From positions 127,349-191,348 of the forward strand of contig UCHV01000005.1 in NCBI GenBank assembly GCA_900472395.1: DNA of 64,000 nucleotides, read 5' to 3'. A program made the translations under genes and the position numbers. Origin of the DNA: Hyphomicrobiales bacterium. GTDB taxonomy: Bacteria; Pseudomonadota; Alphaproteobacteria; Rhizobiales; Rhizobiaceae. This document shows, one piece after another, positions 35,059 to 44,363 of the stretch (position 1 is its first letter; each line of letters begins with the position of its first letter). The notes under the pieces were generated by a model, which ran no database searches, had not been told where the DNA came from, and worked only from the letters and a program-made list of their open reading frames with translations.

Positions 35059-35403
35059 TTGACATCCCTATCCTACCCCACAGTTACGCCTGACGAGCTG
35101 AGCTCGCAGGAGCAATTCGTCGTTTCATTCGAAGCCCTGGGTGGCCTTGCGGTCCAGCAGGCGACGATGAGAGAGTTAGCCGTGGAATTGGTCTTGAGAT
35201 CAGGCCTTACCTATAGAACCCAACAGCTCGTGAATGCGAGATGGGTTGCGGAAGTCACACGTCATCGCGGCAGGAAAATTTTGGCTAAGACGCGGCAGAT
35301 GGTTTCGGAGCACGCTGCTGAAACGGAATTCTTACGAGGATTTATTGCGGCACTCTCTGACAATGATAGATCGCGCTTTTTTGACGTTAAGCGCGTCTCT
35401 TGA
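35059..35403 (+). CDS. hypothetical protein
   Basis: A 114-codon frame starting with TTG at 35059 (next possible start ATG at 35167). The sequence TPDELSSQEQFVVSFEALGG, LTYRTQQLVNARWVAEVTRH and RGFIAALSDNDRSRFF is helical and coding-like. No family recognised. Confidence 0.5.
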   Translation: MTSLSYPTVTPDELSSQEQFVVSFEALGGLAVQQATMRELAVELVLRSGLTYRTQQLVNARWVAEVTRHRGRKILAKTRQMVSEHAAETEFLRGFIAALSDNDRSRFFDVKRVS

Positions 35404-35404
35404 A

Positions 35405-35690
35405 GTACGAGCTCGGCAGTATCGTGGCGTGGCGGGCTGCCTGGAACGTTCGCTTTCATGTCGTCACAATGTCGTCCCTTAAACTTGGCTACGCAGCGTC
35501 GCGATGAGGTCGATACCGGTTGGCGCTTTCCGTAAACGTCCAAATCACTTAATGAGTATAGCCGACCGGGGACCTCGTTGCCTGACGTATCATCCCGGTC
35601 TAAGAGGAAGGCATTTCCTGCAACACATTTGCCTTCCTCGCCATGATATTCACAAATGATAGTCCAGCCGGAGCTGCCGTTTTGAAACAT
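35405..35690 (-). CDS. hypothetical small protein, related to a decayed copy near 41.0 kb
   Basis: The frame starts MFQNGSSGWTIICEYHGEEG and contains KCVAGNAFLLDRDDTSGNE. The first 75 residues look real. It stays open to 35262, but there it is antisense to the 35059 gene, so the true end is uncertain. The segment GEEGK-x-x-AG-[ND]-A-x-DRDDT recurs in degenerate form at about 40,960-41,020 on the same strand. The function is unknown. Confidence 0.4.
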
Positions 35691-35946
35691 GGGCAGACGG
35701 GCGTGGTCCTGACGTGCAAGATGAGCGAAATTCCGCTAAGATCAAATCGCCTGCCTTCCAGCAGAGACTATTGCGGGCACCTGTCACATCAAATGGCCTG
35801 AACGCTTATGTGCCGACGTTGGAGGGCAACTTTTTCTCAGGTTAGTTTCAGAGAAATTACTGAAATTACGCTTTTGAAATCAGACATGGGTTGTGCCGAT
35901 CGGGTTTTCGGACAACCCTTATGCTAACGCGGTCGCTAAGAGCAAA

Positions 35947-36327
35947 ATGAACACCAAAGACCCCTCGTCATCCAATACCCAGAATTGCAAGCAACAGACT
36001 TCGACGGATACGACAAAGCTTCAAACCGTTTCTCTGAGCGACCAACGTTCTGAAGCAGCTCTGGGCGGCGATATCATCTACACCGCCGACCTAAAGGTCT
36101 GTGCCACCGTCTACATCCGCGCGAGCAATATTGAGCAAGCGCAACGAGTTTTAGCGTCCCTGAGCCACACAGCGCTCTTCGCGAGCGGTGAATATGTTGG
36201 CGAGAGCAAATTTACAGACTGCTTCCCAAATGTTGAAATCTCTGAGGCGATGACCATACACGGTCAGTTTGATGGAGACATTCTCGTACCCCGTTACGAC
36301 CTCGCCAACCAGATCGACTACAGCTGA
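35947..36327 (+). CDS. hypothetical accessory-element protein
   Basis: A 126-residue protein. A Ser/Thr/Gln-rich N-terminal 40 residues precede a domain DIIYTADLKVCATVYIRASNIEQAQRVLASL ... LPN-like FPNVEISEAMTIHG. This pattern of a strand, YIRA, and AQ-containing helix is found in many small proteins of rhizobial plasmids and prophages. ATG 35947 is preceded by AAGAG. Function unknown. Confidence 0.6.
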   Translation: MNTKDPSSSNTQNCKQQTSTDTTKLQTVSLSDQRSEAALGGDIIYTADLKVCATVYIRASNIEQAQRVLASLSHTALFASGEYVGESKFTDCFPNVEISEAMTIHGQFDGDILVPRYDLANQIDYS

Positions 36328-36726
36328 TCGCTCCATTCCAACCACGTAGGAAGACACAAGGTCTCCAACACTTCGAAAATGGAAAGGTCGCAGGAGGCGG
36401 CTATTCGCGCTGTTAAAAGCTGTTTCGACTTGATGGAATTACGTAAGTTACGTCACCTATCGCCTGCACGGACGGTGTGGAAGAGGGCGCCGAAGCTTAG
36501 GAGCAGTCCATTCATCAAAGGGCGCACGATCCGAAAAAGAGATCGCCAACGAACCTTACGATTGAGCCAAGAACTTGCCGTCGTGATAAGCGCGGAATCT
36601 TAGCGCTTTCGTCTGCATTGTACTGATCAAAAATTGCGATCTGATAAATCACGTTTCAATTTACGCGGACAATGCGGCACGAGCCACGTCTTGCAACGTT
36701 CAGTCCTGGTGCACGCGGTCGAATGG
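36328..36726. other. gap left of the IS21-family element
   Basis: A 74-codon frame at 36379-36603 is rich in Arg/Lys and is not convincing. Nothing else coding or strongly structured is seen up to the insertion sequence. Confidence 0.4.
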
Positions 36727-36862
36727 TGTCAATCGGCTCGGAATGTTGACCCCTTATCGGCGTCCAATATTCACCCCCTATAAGCGATCAGCGCTTGGCC
36801 TGCCCGGCGCTGGCCGGGGTTGCAGAGGGTAGGCCAAGTGCGGGTGATGGGTATCTTCGGCT

Positions 36863-37599
36863 TTAGCTTTGAGAACGGTTCTTGAAGCGCCAGGACTCGT
36901 TTCCGGTTTCCACGATCTCGCAGTGATGGGTCAGGCGGTCCAGGAGCGCTGTCGTCATCTTGGCATCGCCAAATACCGACGGCCATTCGCCGAAGGCAAG
37001 GTTCGTCGTGACGATGACCGAGGTGCGCTCGTAGAGCCTGCTGATAAGGTGGAAGAGGAGCTGACCTCCGGCCTGCGCGAACGGTAGATAGCCGAGTTCA
37101 TCGAGGATGATGAAGTCGAGACGCGTGAGGTAATCGGCCATCCGACCTTGCTTGCCGTTGCGCGTTTCCGTTTCCAGGCGATTAACCAGATCGACGACAT
37201 TGAAGAAGCGTCCACGCGTGCCGTTGCGGATTAGCGCACGGGCAATTGCGATAGCCAGATGGCTCTTGCCGGTTCCCGTGCCGCCGACGAGGACGACGTT
37301 GCGCTGGTCGGCGACGAAGGTGCCGGTGGCCAGTTCCCGCACCAGGGATTCATTGACGGGCGTGCGGCGAAGTCGAAGTCGTCAATGTCTTTTGCCAACG
37401 GCAATTTGGCGATGCTGAGCTGGTAGCGGATTGAGCGTGCCTGCTTCTCGGCGATCTCCGACTGCAGGAGGTCGCCGACAATGTGCGGCGGCTCGTGCTG
37501 CCGTTTGATGCCGTTTCCCATGACTTCGTCGTAGGCGCTACGCATTCCGTAAAGCTTCAGCGTGCTCATCAGTTCGAGAACTTGTGTGCGTTCCATCAA
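36863..37599 (-). pseudogene. istB: istB, IS21-family transposition helper ATPase, frameshifted
   Basis: Two overlapping frames make up one IstB of about 245 residues. The first gives MERTQVLELMSTLKLYGMRS to [10 protein letters not shown]. The second continues [20 protein letters not shown] with Walker [10 protein letters not shown] and the DELGYLPF Walker B-like motif. One base appears lost at about 37361-37368, where the family sequence has D-F-A-x-T-P-V-N-E. Without the shift both halves are complete. It overlaps the istA stop by four bases. Confidence 0.88.
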
Positions 37600-39107
37600 C
37601 TTACTCTCCTGAGCCTGTCGTAACGGGCGCAGTCGGCGACCGGCTCATGAGCAAGCCGAAGCGCATCTGGGATTTGCAGGGTTGCAGCGGGAGCCGGGTC
37701 GCGGCTTCGCGCCAGAATGTTGATGATCACCGAGGCCGAGCAGACGCCGTGATCGAGCGCTTCCTGGCAGGCAGCCTCAACGGCTGCGAGACCATCGGCG
37801 GGAACGCATCCGAGTATGGTGACCATCTGCCGATCACCGTCATCGACGCTTTTCAGTCGCTTACGGACCTTCTCCATGGCGGCTGGCAAAACCCACTCGC
37901 GGAAGGGAGCGCCGTTGCGCAAGGCACCGGGTTTGCGAGCAAGGACAGGGACATAGTGCCAGGGATCATAGACTGTATCGCCACGGCCGAAGCTACGCTG
38001 GTGTTCCGCGACCGTCACTCCATCCTGTTTGATGACGATCCGATCAGCATAGGCATGAACCTCGACTGGGCGGCCGACGGCAGTCGACAGGACCGAGTAT
38101 TTGTTGTTGTCGAAGCGGACGGTGCAGGTCTTCGACACTGAGGCCGGAACGCTGTGGAACCCATCGAATGGGCCCACGTAGCGTACGAGACTGCTGCGTT
38201 CGGCTTCGAACATCTGCCAGACTGTCTGCGCCGTCTGTTCGGGATGACTATGGGCCTTGGCATAGGCAACGCATTTGTCGAGCAGCCAGACATTGAGTTC
38301 CTCCAGGCTTTTGACCCTGAGACGCGGCGTGAAGAACCGCTCGCGCACAAGGCCGACCTGGTTCTCGACCTGTCCCTTCTCCCAGCCGGATGCGGGTGTG
38401 CAGGCTACGGGGTGGACGAGATAGTGGCTGCACATCTGCAGGAAACGGCGATTGTAGAGCCGTTCCTTGCCGATAACGACAGCTTCCACCGCCGTCTTCA
38501 TGTTGTCGTAGATACCGCGCGTGCAGGTGCCACGAAAGAAGTCGAAGGCCTTGTCGTGGGCGTCGAAGACCATCTCCTGGCTCTCGCGCATATAGGCCCG
38601 CGCGAACATCATCCGGCTGTGGCAGAGCCGGACATGGGCAACCTTCACCGTCGTCGTCACGCCCTGGATCAGGACGATCTCATGGCTCCAGTCGAACTGA
38701 TAAGCCTCGCCGGGCGCATAATAGAGCGGCACGTAGGCCTCAGCCGTCATTGCACCCCGGTCCTTCGACCATCCCTTCGCATAGCGCCGGATCGCATCGT
38801 AACTGCCGTCGTAACCCAGCGCCCGAAGCTCTTCGTAAATCCGGATCAGCGTCAGTCGCTCACGAGAGGGTTTACCTTCGTTTGCAGCCAAAAAGCGCTC
38901 GATCTCGCCTTTCCACCGACCCGTCTTCGGTAAAGGTTGTCGCTCTCGCTCGTAGGAAAAGTCCGTCTCATCGGATCGCAAAATCTTGCGAACCGTGTTG
39001 CGAGACACGTTCAGCTCCCGGACGATCTTCTTCACCGACCAGCCCTGAACGTGGAAGGCTCGACGAACACGCGCAATCGTATCCACTCGCTTCAACTCCC
39101 CCTCCAT
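37596..39107 (-). CDS. istA: IstA transposase of the IS21-family element
   Basis: A 503-residue transposase. Seen: the N-terminal HTH (WSVKKIVRELNVSRNTVRKIL) and the DDE core with Asp in QFDWSHE near residue 140, Asp in IYDNMKTA near 200 and Glu in GQVENQVG near 245. A C-terminal beta domain, CTVRFDNNKYSVL, follows. The frame is intact. Full activity in this family needs IstB, which is broken here. Confidence 0.95.
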   Translation of the reverse strand: MEGELKRVDTIARVRRAFHVQGWSVKKIVRELNVSRNTVRKILRSDETDFSYERERQPLPKTGRWKGEIERFLAANEGKPSRERLTLIRIYEELRALGYDGSYDAIRRYAKGWSKDRGAMTAEAYVPLYYAPGEAYQFDWSHEIVLIQGVTTTVKVAHVRLCHSRMMFARAYMRESQEMVFDAHDKAFDFFRGTCTRGIYDNMKTAVEAVVIGKERLYNRRFLQMCSHYLVHPVACTPASGWEKGQVENQVGLVRERFFTPRLRVKSLEELNVWLLDKCVAYAKAHSHPEQTAQTVWQMFEAERSSLVRYVGPFDGFHSVPASVSKTCTVRFDNNKYSVLSTAVGRPVEVHAYADRIVIKQDGVTVAEHQRSFGRGDTVYDPWHYVPVLARKPGALRNGAPFREWVLPAAMEKVRKRLKSVDDGDRQMVTILGCVPADGLAAVEAACQEALDHGVCSASVIINILARSRDPAPAATLQIPDALRLAHEPVADCARYDRLRRVS

Positions 39108-39279
39108 CCGTCACCAAAAGACGGATGGTCAGACGAAACAGGTGGGGGGTCAAAATTGGACGCCGATCACCCCGCCAGAGGGGTCAATATTCCACGCCGA
39201 AACACAAGGATGTCCAGTTTTATCTTGGAGGACCCTAAATCTCATCGGCGCAACCCTAAAATCATCGACCAAGCCGAAC

Positions 39280-39357
39280 TGACCTGATGTGAGTCCGACA
39301 CCCCACATTTTGCATTTCGCGATGCCGGGAGTGGTGGCCGTCCATCACATCAGGTCA
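39280..39357. repeat. 13-bp perfect inverted repeat, 52-bp spacing
   Basis: TGACCTGATGTGA (39280-39292) and TCACATCAGGTCA (39345-39357) face each other beyond the right end of the insertion sequence. No gene covers them. They may be a recombination, binding or stem-loop site. Confidence 0.55.
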
Positions 39358-39409
39358 AAACTCCCATGGAACTTTAGGACCTAGCTTGACCGCTCCAGCC
39401 GCATTGCCA

Positions 39410-39800
39410 CTAACGCTCTGATTTGGCGAGCCAAACAATGAGCTTCCATGTGAGGTTTTTTTTCAACGTAGCAGCTTTTTCGAGAGCTTCGTTGAGAATT
39501 TCTGACTCGAATTTGCGGGACTTGACCCGTTTGGCTGGTTGAGGACCTCAGCATGTTGAGCATCAGGCAAACCGACTTCGTAATTTGCGACCCAAGTCCA
39601 GCTCATCACAAAGGCTCCGTCCTTCCCCCTTGAGATGACGGTATCGTCATCGACCTCGAGCTCATCGCTTGTTTTCACCGCAGCGGCAAATACTCCTGTA
39701 TCTGGATCTGGCCGCTCGGATAGCTTTGCAGTCAGTTGGTCGTCAGGAACGTGTTTGAGAATGAGTGCGATCTCTTGATCGTCTAGGGAACCCTCATGGT
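39410..39800 (-). pseudogene. decayed hypothetical gene with an internal frameshift
   Basis: One frame reads DDQEIALILKHVPDDQLTAK, then VISRGKDGAFVMSWTWVANYE and HAEVLNQ. The protein-like sequence then continues in a second frame, KRVKSRKFESEILNEALEKA and TWKLIVWLAKSER, to a TAG at 39410-39412. The switch is near 39535. No ATG begins the first frame, so the 5' end is also damaged or uses a rare start. No family recognised. Confidence 0.45.
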
Positions 39801-40043
39801 CACGGCTCTATTTCGGTAATACAATGGTGCACACTGTAGCGATCGGCCGCAACCCGGTGGCATCCTGACATGGCTTCTTCTGATTGCGATCGTCAGACGA
39901 CCTCCCCCCATGTCTCTATGCCTTTTTTCCGCTTGTCTGTTCCCGTCCTGCTCAACGTGCGCACAATTTGCGGTTAATCGTCCGCAGCACATATTGAAAT
40001 TAGCATTTCAAATATCGACCTCTAGGATAACTCGGAGGCCAAG

Positions 40044-40430
40044 ATGCTATACGTTCTCGTCGCGATGTCCGCTATCGTCGCAGCAATGTTCATTTGTCGG
40101 TACTACGCGGCCAAAACACGATTGGTCGAGAAGGAGATCGAAAAAGCGATTGCACGGAGAGTAGCGACCAGCGACAAGGTCGTTGAGTTCGCACGAATTC
40201 GGGAAGAGAACGCGGTGATGCGCAACTTGTTGCTCGACCTATTAGAGAACGAAGCAAGTTTGCCCGTCACGCAGTCAGGAGCATCTCCTGATGACGTATC
40301 TCGCCTCAAGTTTGCAAAAATTCAGCGGTACCGGGAAATTCTTGCTGAAAGTCAGCATTTTGTTCGGCAAAGCGAGGCTACGGTCATACTAGAGCGGGCC
40401 CAATTATCTGCAAACCCGCTTCGAACATAG
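40044..40430 (+). CDS. membrane-anchored coiled-coil protein
   Basis: A 128-residue protein. It has one N-terminal TM helix (MLYVLVAMSAIVAAMFICRYYA) and a charged helical tail (KTRLVEKEIEKAIARRVATSDKVVEFARIREENAVMR). CGGAGG lies about eight bases before the ATG. It is probably inner-membrane with a cytosolic coiled coil. No family recognised. Confidence 0.65.
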   Translation: MLYVLVAMSAIVAAMFICRYYAAKTRLVEKEIEKAIARRVATSDKVVEFARIREENAVMRNLLLDLLENEASLPVTQSGASPDDVSRLKFAKIQRYREILAESQHFVRQSEATVILERAQLSANPLRT

Positions 40431-40563
40431 TTGACACCAATAAGTCCTCTCCACCCCGGCCCTGACCGTCTCTCTGTTCGCCTGGATTACAGCCACAAAA
40501 GACCGTCAAGATGCTTGCCGCCGACGAAAATCCATGCCGCAATAGTATTCAGCGCAATTGGTT

Positions 40564-40821
40564 ATGGATAAGATGAGCGTACATAATTTCCAGTCACCCA
40601 ACGGCAATCTGATCGTTGGCACGGCGGAAACGGTTCTCGCAACAGCGTGGATATCTTACATTGATCCGGAGACAGAGGAGCCCGAGTATGAGGGGGGTAC
40701 AAAGATCTACTGGGACACCCAAGAGACCCACACTCGTGATGAAAAGATCCTTTTCGTCTGCACTGCAGGAGAAGAGTGGACCTTCGATCAATTAATACCG
40801 TTCCATCCGCGGGAAGCTTAA
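40564..40821 (+). CDS. hypothetical small protein
   Basis: An 85-residue protein with VHNFQSPNGNLIVGTAETVL, acidic DPETEEPEYEGGTKIYWD and the tail GEEWTFDQLIPFHPREA. It looks like a small all-beta domain. Starts at ATG 40564 or 40573. No family recognised. It lies among other orphan genes of the accessory region. Confidence 0.55.
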   Translation: MDKMSVHNFQSPNGNLIVGTAETVLATAWISYIDPETEEPEYEGGTKIYWDTQETHTRDEKILFVCTAGEEWTFDQLIPFHPREA

Positions 40822-41066
40822 AACACATTCCTGTGACGAAACATGGGGCCTCACGCCTACCCGGGTGGATTGATAGCCCAACTAATGGTCGATTAGATGA
40901 ACCAATAAATGAAACGTCCAGTTACTTGCAGTCGTGAATGACCAGGCGTCTCGTTGCTAACGTATCATCTCGGTCACAGAGAGCGTCTCCTGCAGAAATT
41001 TTGCCCTCCTCCCCGCGCTTGCGCTCTTGGTTTCAGCGAAACGCCGTTTCACAACTCAGTATATTC

Positions 41067-41333
41067 TCAGCGGAAGGGAATAATGTTATTGCCGCGCATA
41101 AACGCTACGGGACCCTCAGTTTCGATAGCCTTCACCGCTACGTCCCGCGCGTCTGCATCCGATACGAATTGCTCATCCCAAACGTGACTTGTGTTCTCGT
41201 GGTCAACCACCTCAAGCGTCCAGGTGGTATCAGTCTCTAATCGGAAGATGTTGATGACGAATGGATAGCCACCACTGACGATCCGCTCGCTCTTACCAGA
41301 TGCAACCAAGTTGGGTTCGTTGTCTTCAATCAT
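41067..41333 (-). CDS. hypothetical small protein
   Basis: An 88-residue protein: MIEDNEPNLVASGKSERIVS, then FVINIFRLETDTTWTLEVVD, SHVWDEQFVSDADARDVAVK and GPVAFMRGNNIIPFR. Mixed alpha/beta and coding-like. The pattern of a short beta sheet ending in a helix with D-A-R-D is seen in small rhizobial accessory proteins. Function unknown. Confidence 0.55.
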   Translation of the reverse strand: MIEDNEPNLVASGKSERIVSGGYPFVINIFRLETDTTWTLEVVDHENTSHVWDEQFVSDADARDVAVKAIETEGPVAFMRGNNIIPFR

Positions 41334-41593
41334 TTAACACGTCCAGCTTCCGTTACGGCGACCAGTATGCCGGTGCAAAAGGCCCCGTCAAGCGGCTGGC
41401 TTGAAAGTGATCTCTGCCGCAACGGCGGTTTGCCGCTACGAATTTCACAACCCCACTGCCACTGTTTTCTCAGGCGGGGTTTACCTCAATTATACCGATG
41501 GTAGATGTTTAATAAAATAACGGCCACGACCTGAATTGACGGTCTAAAGGTTAATCTGCAAATTGTCCCGTCAGCCAAGACCGGGAGGTAAAT

Positions 41594-42463
41594 ATGAAAA
41601 TTCAGACTGCCATTGACCAAAGAGGCATAATCAAAAAAGGGATGGAAGAGAAACAACAGGCGGGGCAGCTGCTGACGGAATTCTTGCTGCAGGGGCCGCT
41701 GTATAAACAGCTAGAATTGGCCGATAACGACATATCGAAAAAGGTTGTTTGGCTGTGCGAGGAAACCGATTTCCAGTTTGATGCTTATTGTACAGGATGT
41801 GATCGAGACAGCCATTTCAAGAGACGGCTCGTGAATAAACAGACGTACAACGGCTTTTTGGAAGGTTATAATCGGCTGAGTACGAAAGAAACAGTAGCTA
41901 AATTTGTTTGCCAGAGGCACGATACTCACGTTTACCAGTTCAATATAATGAGGTCTCGATCTGCCCTTATAAAATACGGTCAAATGCCTTCATTAGAAGA
42001 TATTGCCTCCTCAGACATAAAACGCTTTCGATCCGTACTCGAGAGCGAGTATTTCTCAGAGCTGCATCGTGCCAATGGTCTTGCAAGCCACGGAATAGGT
42101 ATCGGATCATTCGTCTATCTACGCCGCATTTTCGAGAAGCTGATTGAGGATCATCGCGTGCTCCTAGAGAAAGCTGAAGCACCCATCGCCGGTTTCGACG
42201 GGATGCGGATGGCGGAAAAAATCAAAGCTCTACAACGGGTCCTTCCCCCGGCAATCGTCGAATACAAGGGATCATATGGGATACTGAGCAAGGGCCTACA
42301 TGAGTTGAGCGAAGAAATGTGTCGTAAGTATTTCCCCGCCGTTCGAGCTGCAATCATCGCAATCCTAGAGCAAGATCTGCAGGAAAAGGAACGGCGGAAG
42401 GCAGAAGAAAACCTCCGAATAGAACTGAACCGTATAGGATCTGAATTGTCTAACGAGGGGTGA
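41594..42463 (+). CDS. hypothetical protein with a zinc-finger-like centre, putative defence module gene A
   Basis: A 289-residue soluble protein. A short N-terminal helix pair precedes FDAYCTGCDRDSHF (CxxC) at about residue 60 and FVCQRHDTHVYQFNI (CxxH) near 105, together a likely zinc site. A helical C-terminal half ends in a charged coiled coil (QDLQEKERRKAEENLRIEL). GGGAGG precedes the ATG. The membrane protein gene starts 35 bp after its stop on the same strand, so the two form a unit. No family recognised. The AT content is higher than the chromosome. Confidence 0.7.
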   Translation: MKIQTAIDQRGIIKKGMEEKQQAGQLLTEFLLQGPLYKQLELADNDISKKVVWLCEETDFQFDAYCTGCDRDSHFKRRLVNKQTYNGFLEGYNRLSTKETVAKFVCQRHDTHVYQFNIMRSRSALIKYGQMPSLEDIASSDIKRFRSVLESEYFSELHRANGLASHGIGIGSFVYLRRIFEKLIEDHRVLLEKAEAPIAGFDGMRMAEKIKALQRVLPPAIVEYKGSYGILSKGLHELSEEMCRKYFPAVRAAIIAILEQDLQEKERRKAEENLRIELNRIGSELSNEG

Positions 42464-42497
42464 AAAAAACCATACCGCTGCATACTAAGGTTACCGA

Positions 42498-43295
42498 ATG
42501 TTGAAACCTGTGAAAAAGCCGGAAACATACCCCCGGTCGAAGTTCTTGCTTACTGGCCTGGCAGAATTTGTGACCGCACTGACAATAATGGTGACCGCTT
42601 GCGGTTATCTTCGGGTCTCAATGGTAGAGGTTTTTTCTGCAGTAGAGCTAAAATCGTACTTTTCCCCTATAGATTTCTTTTACGTGGGATTGAAAAGCAC
42701 CCCAGCCTTTTTAACGGTGTTGGTTGCGCTATTATACTACAAAACGTCTATATACGCCTCCGGGCGAAATGACTGCGTGACTAGACGGCAGGCGATCGTA
42801 AATTCGTCGATTGCGTATGCCGGATGGGCGTCATTTATATTGATACTTTTATATAATATATATAGGCATTCAGATACATACTACAGAGTAGTATATTCTC
42901 TAGTAACGTCCTTGCCCCTTATATGCATATATTTAGTGTCGCTTTACTCACTATCGACACGTAAATATAAGCAATCTGTCGTTTTTGATAGCACTAGGTT
43001 AATAATCGTAAGTTGCGCCACATACATGACATTGTTCTTTCATCCACATATTTCGTCCTGGATCTTTTTTCGTTCATTGCCTGAAGCTGAGCGAGCAATG
43101 TACGGCGATAGAAAAGGGTCATGGCCCCGAAAGGTGGATGAGTGGCATTTTGAGGGGGGAACTATGCTCAGCGAGCCTAAACACTTCCTTATGACTAAGA
43201 CTACAGAATTTTTTATTTTTTTGGATACAGAAAATCGTAACGTATTAGTTGTGCCACAATCAAAATTCCTCAAAGCGGTCCTAGTACCTCAGTAA
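42498..43295 (+). CDS. five-helix membrane protein, putative defence module gene B
   Basis: A 265-residue protein with hydrophobic segments near residues 17-37, 57-77, 96-118, 127-148 and 165-180. A soluble C-terminal part of about 80 residues follows (SLPEAERAMYGDRKG to the end). The DNA is strikingly AT-rich (for example TATATAATATATATAG near 42850), unlike the rest of the window, which points to recent transfer. The pairing of a soluble sensor-like gene with a membrane gene resembles abortive-infection modules. Function is inference only. Confidence 0.7.
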   Translation: MLKPVKKPETYPRSKFLLTGLAEFVTALTIMVTACGYLRVSMVEVFSAVELKSYFSPIDFFYVGLKSTPAFLTVLVALLYYKTSIYASGRNDCVTRRQAIVNSSIAYAGWASFILILLYNIYRHSDTYYRVVYSLVTSLPLICIYLVSLYSLSTRKYKQSVVFDSTRLIIVSCATYMTLFFHPHISSWIFFRSLPEAERAMYGDRKGSWPRKVDEWHFEGGTMLSEPKHFLMTKTTEFFIFLDTENRNVLVVPQSKFLKAVLVPQ

Positions 43296-43418
43296 ACACC
43301 TCTCTGCTGATAGACAATCTCCCGGCCATAAGCGAATGATTGATAGTTGTTTCACCGAAATCTTAACACCAAGAGCGTCGTATAGGTCGGCGCCACCGAC
43401 AACGGGGGTGATCTGCTT

Positions 43419-44363
43419 CTAATAGAAAGCGCTGTCAGTATCGTTTACCCCGCGCACAACGGCTATCCATTCCTCGAACTGATCGAGTCCCCACTCATTT
43501 TTCGCAAGGTTACATGCGAGGTGCGTGATCTGAACGTTGGTCTCATCGTAGGCGCCATTAGCGCTGTCGATGCGGTCAGCGGATGGCTTCATCATCGCGT
43601 TCGTCGTCCCAGCACGGATAGGCGTACCGCAAAGTGCACAAGCGCCTCCTTGACGCTCTTGCCACAAGCGCGTGAGGAGCGCGGTCAGATCAGATAGATT
43701 TGGTGCGAACCTAATTGGATTAGTCTTGACCGAGGTCTCGCCGCCTCTTTTTACTCGATCGACGATCAGAAGTGCCATTCGTGATATTTCTTGTCTGACC
43801 GATATTGGTACGTCGACACTCAGGCTCGCGCGAAGTCCAAGATATGCCGTGACCTCCGGCGCGAGATTAAGATGAAGCGGAGTGACTTCAAGATCCATCA
43901 CAGCGCCGCGCTCCGCGCCCACCGCCTCCACGAACCAGCCGCGGTTTTCAATTGCAGCAAACGACGAATAGGCTTTAGGAACAAGTTCACGCGCCGACGG
44001 ATAGGGAGGCCCGTTGATGCTCGCGGCTCGCACAATCGCCAGTGAGTGAGGCCAACGTGCGCCGTTGTCTCTAAGCGACCAAGCCCAACTTCGAGCGGGG
44101 ATAATCTTCTTTGTTTCGTGAATCCGATTAGGTTCTGGCACTACAGCCGACAGAAGACGGCTTCTGTGGGCTGGATCATTCGTTAGTTCGCTTGTCGTGC
44201 CTACGTAGATAAGGATGTCTCGTCCCGGCTTAAATCGCTGGCTCAGATCATTACCGACAGACCTCTTCGTGAAGGAGACGGCAGGCCAATAGTCGCTAAT
44301 TGGCGCCCATTCGCTCTTTAGGAACACGTGGCCGTCTGGCCGCATCATGTCAGCTACCAGCAT
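43419..44363 (-). CDS. HNH endonuclease domain protein, partner of the KAP NTPase
   Basis: A 314-residue protein. The first 215 residues are a unique domain (FLKSEWAPISDYWPAVSFTK, IYVGTTSELTNDPAHRSRLL). The C-terminal part is an HNH nuclease: CALCGTPIRAG near 243, then SADRIDSANGAYDETNVQITH and CNLAKNEWG, giving the Cys pairs, the Asp-Arg-Ile-Asp and the N/H catalytic positions. Its ATG directly abuts the TAG of the KAP gene, so the genes are co-translated. The likely role is DNA cleavage under control of the NTPase. Confidence 0.82.
   Translation of the reverse strand: MLVADMMRPDGHVFLKSEWAPISDYWPAVSFTKRSVGNDLSQRFKPGRDILIYVGTTSELTNDPAHRSRLLSAVVPEPNRIHETKKIIPARSWAWSLRDNGARWPHSLAIVRAASINGPPYPSARELVPKAYSSFAAIENRGWFVEAVGAERGAVMDLEVTPLHLNLAPEVTAYLGLRASLSVDVPISVRQEISRMALLIVDRVKRGGETSVKTNPIRFAPNLSDLTALLTRLWQERQGGACALCGTPIRAGTTNAMMKPSADRIDSANGAYDETNVQITHLACNLAKNEWGLDQFEEWIAVVRGVNDTDSAFY

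Larger units (their letters stand above)
36727..39206 (-). mobile_element. IS21-family insertion sequence
   Basis: About 2.48 kb carrying istA and istB on the minus strand. The ends are 27-bp imperfect inverted repeats beginning TGT: TGTCAATCGGCTCGGAATG on the left and TGTGTTTCGGCGTGGAATA on the right, each running into TTGACCCC. A second internal repeat (ATCGGCGTCCAATWTT) occurs at both ends, typical of IS21. No clear target duplication is seen at the flanks. istB is frameshifted, so autonomous movement is doubtful. Confidence 0.88.

Noticed and set aside
36379-36603. 74-codon ORF left of the insertion sequence
   Set aside because: Very basic, Arg-rich, no good ribosome site, no family.
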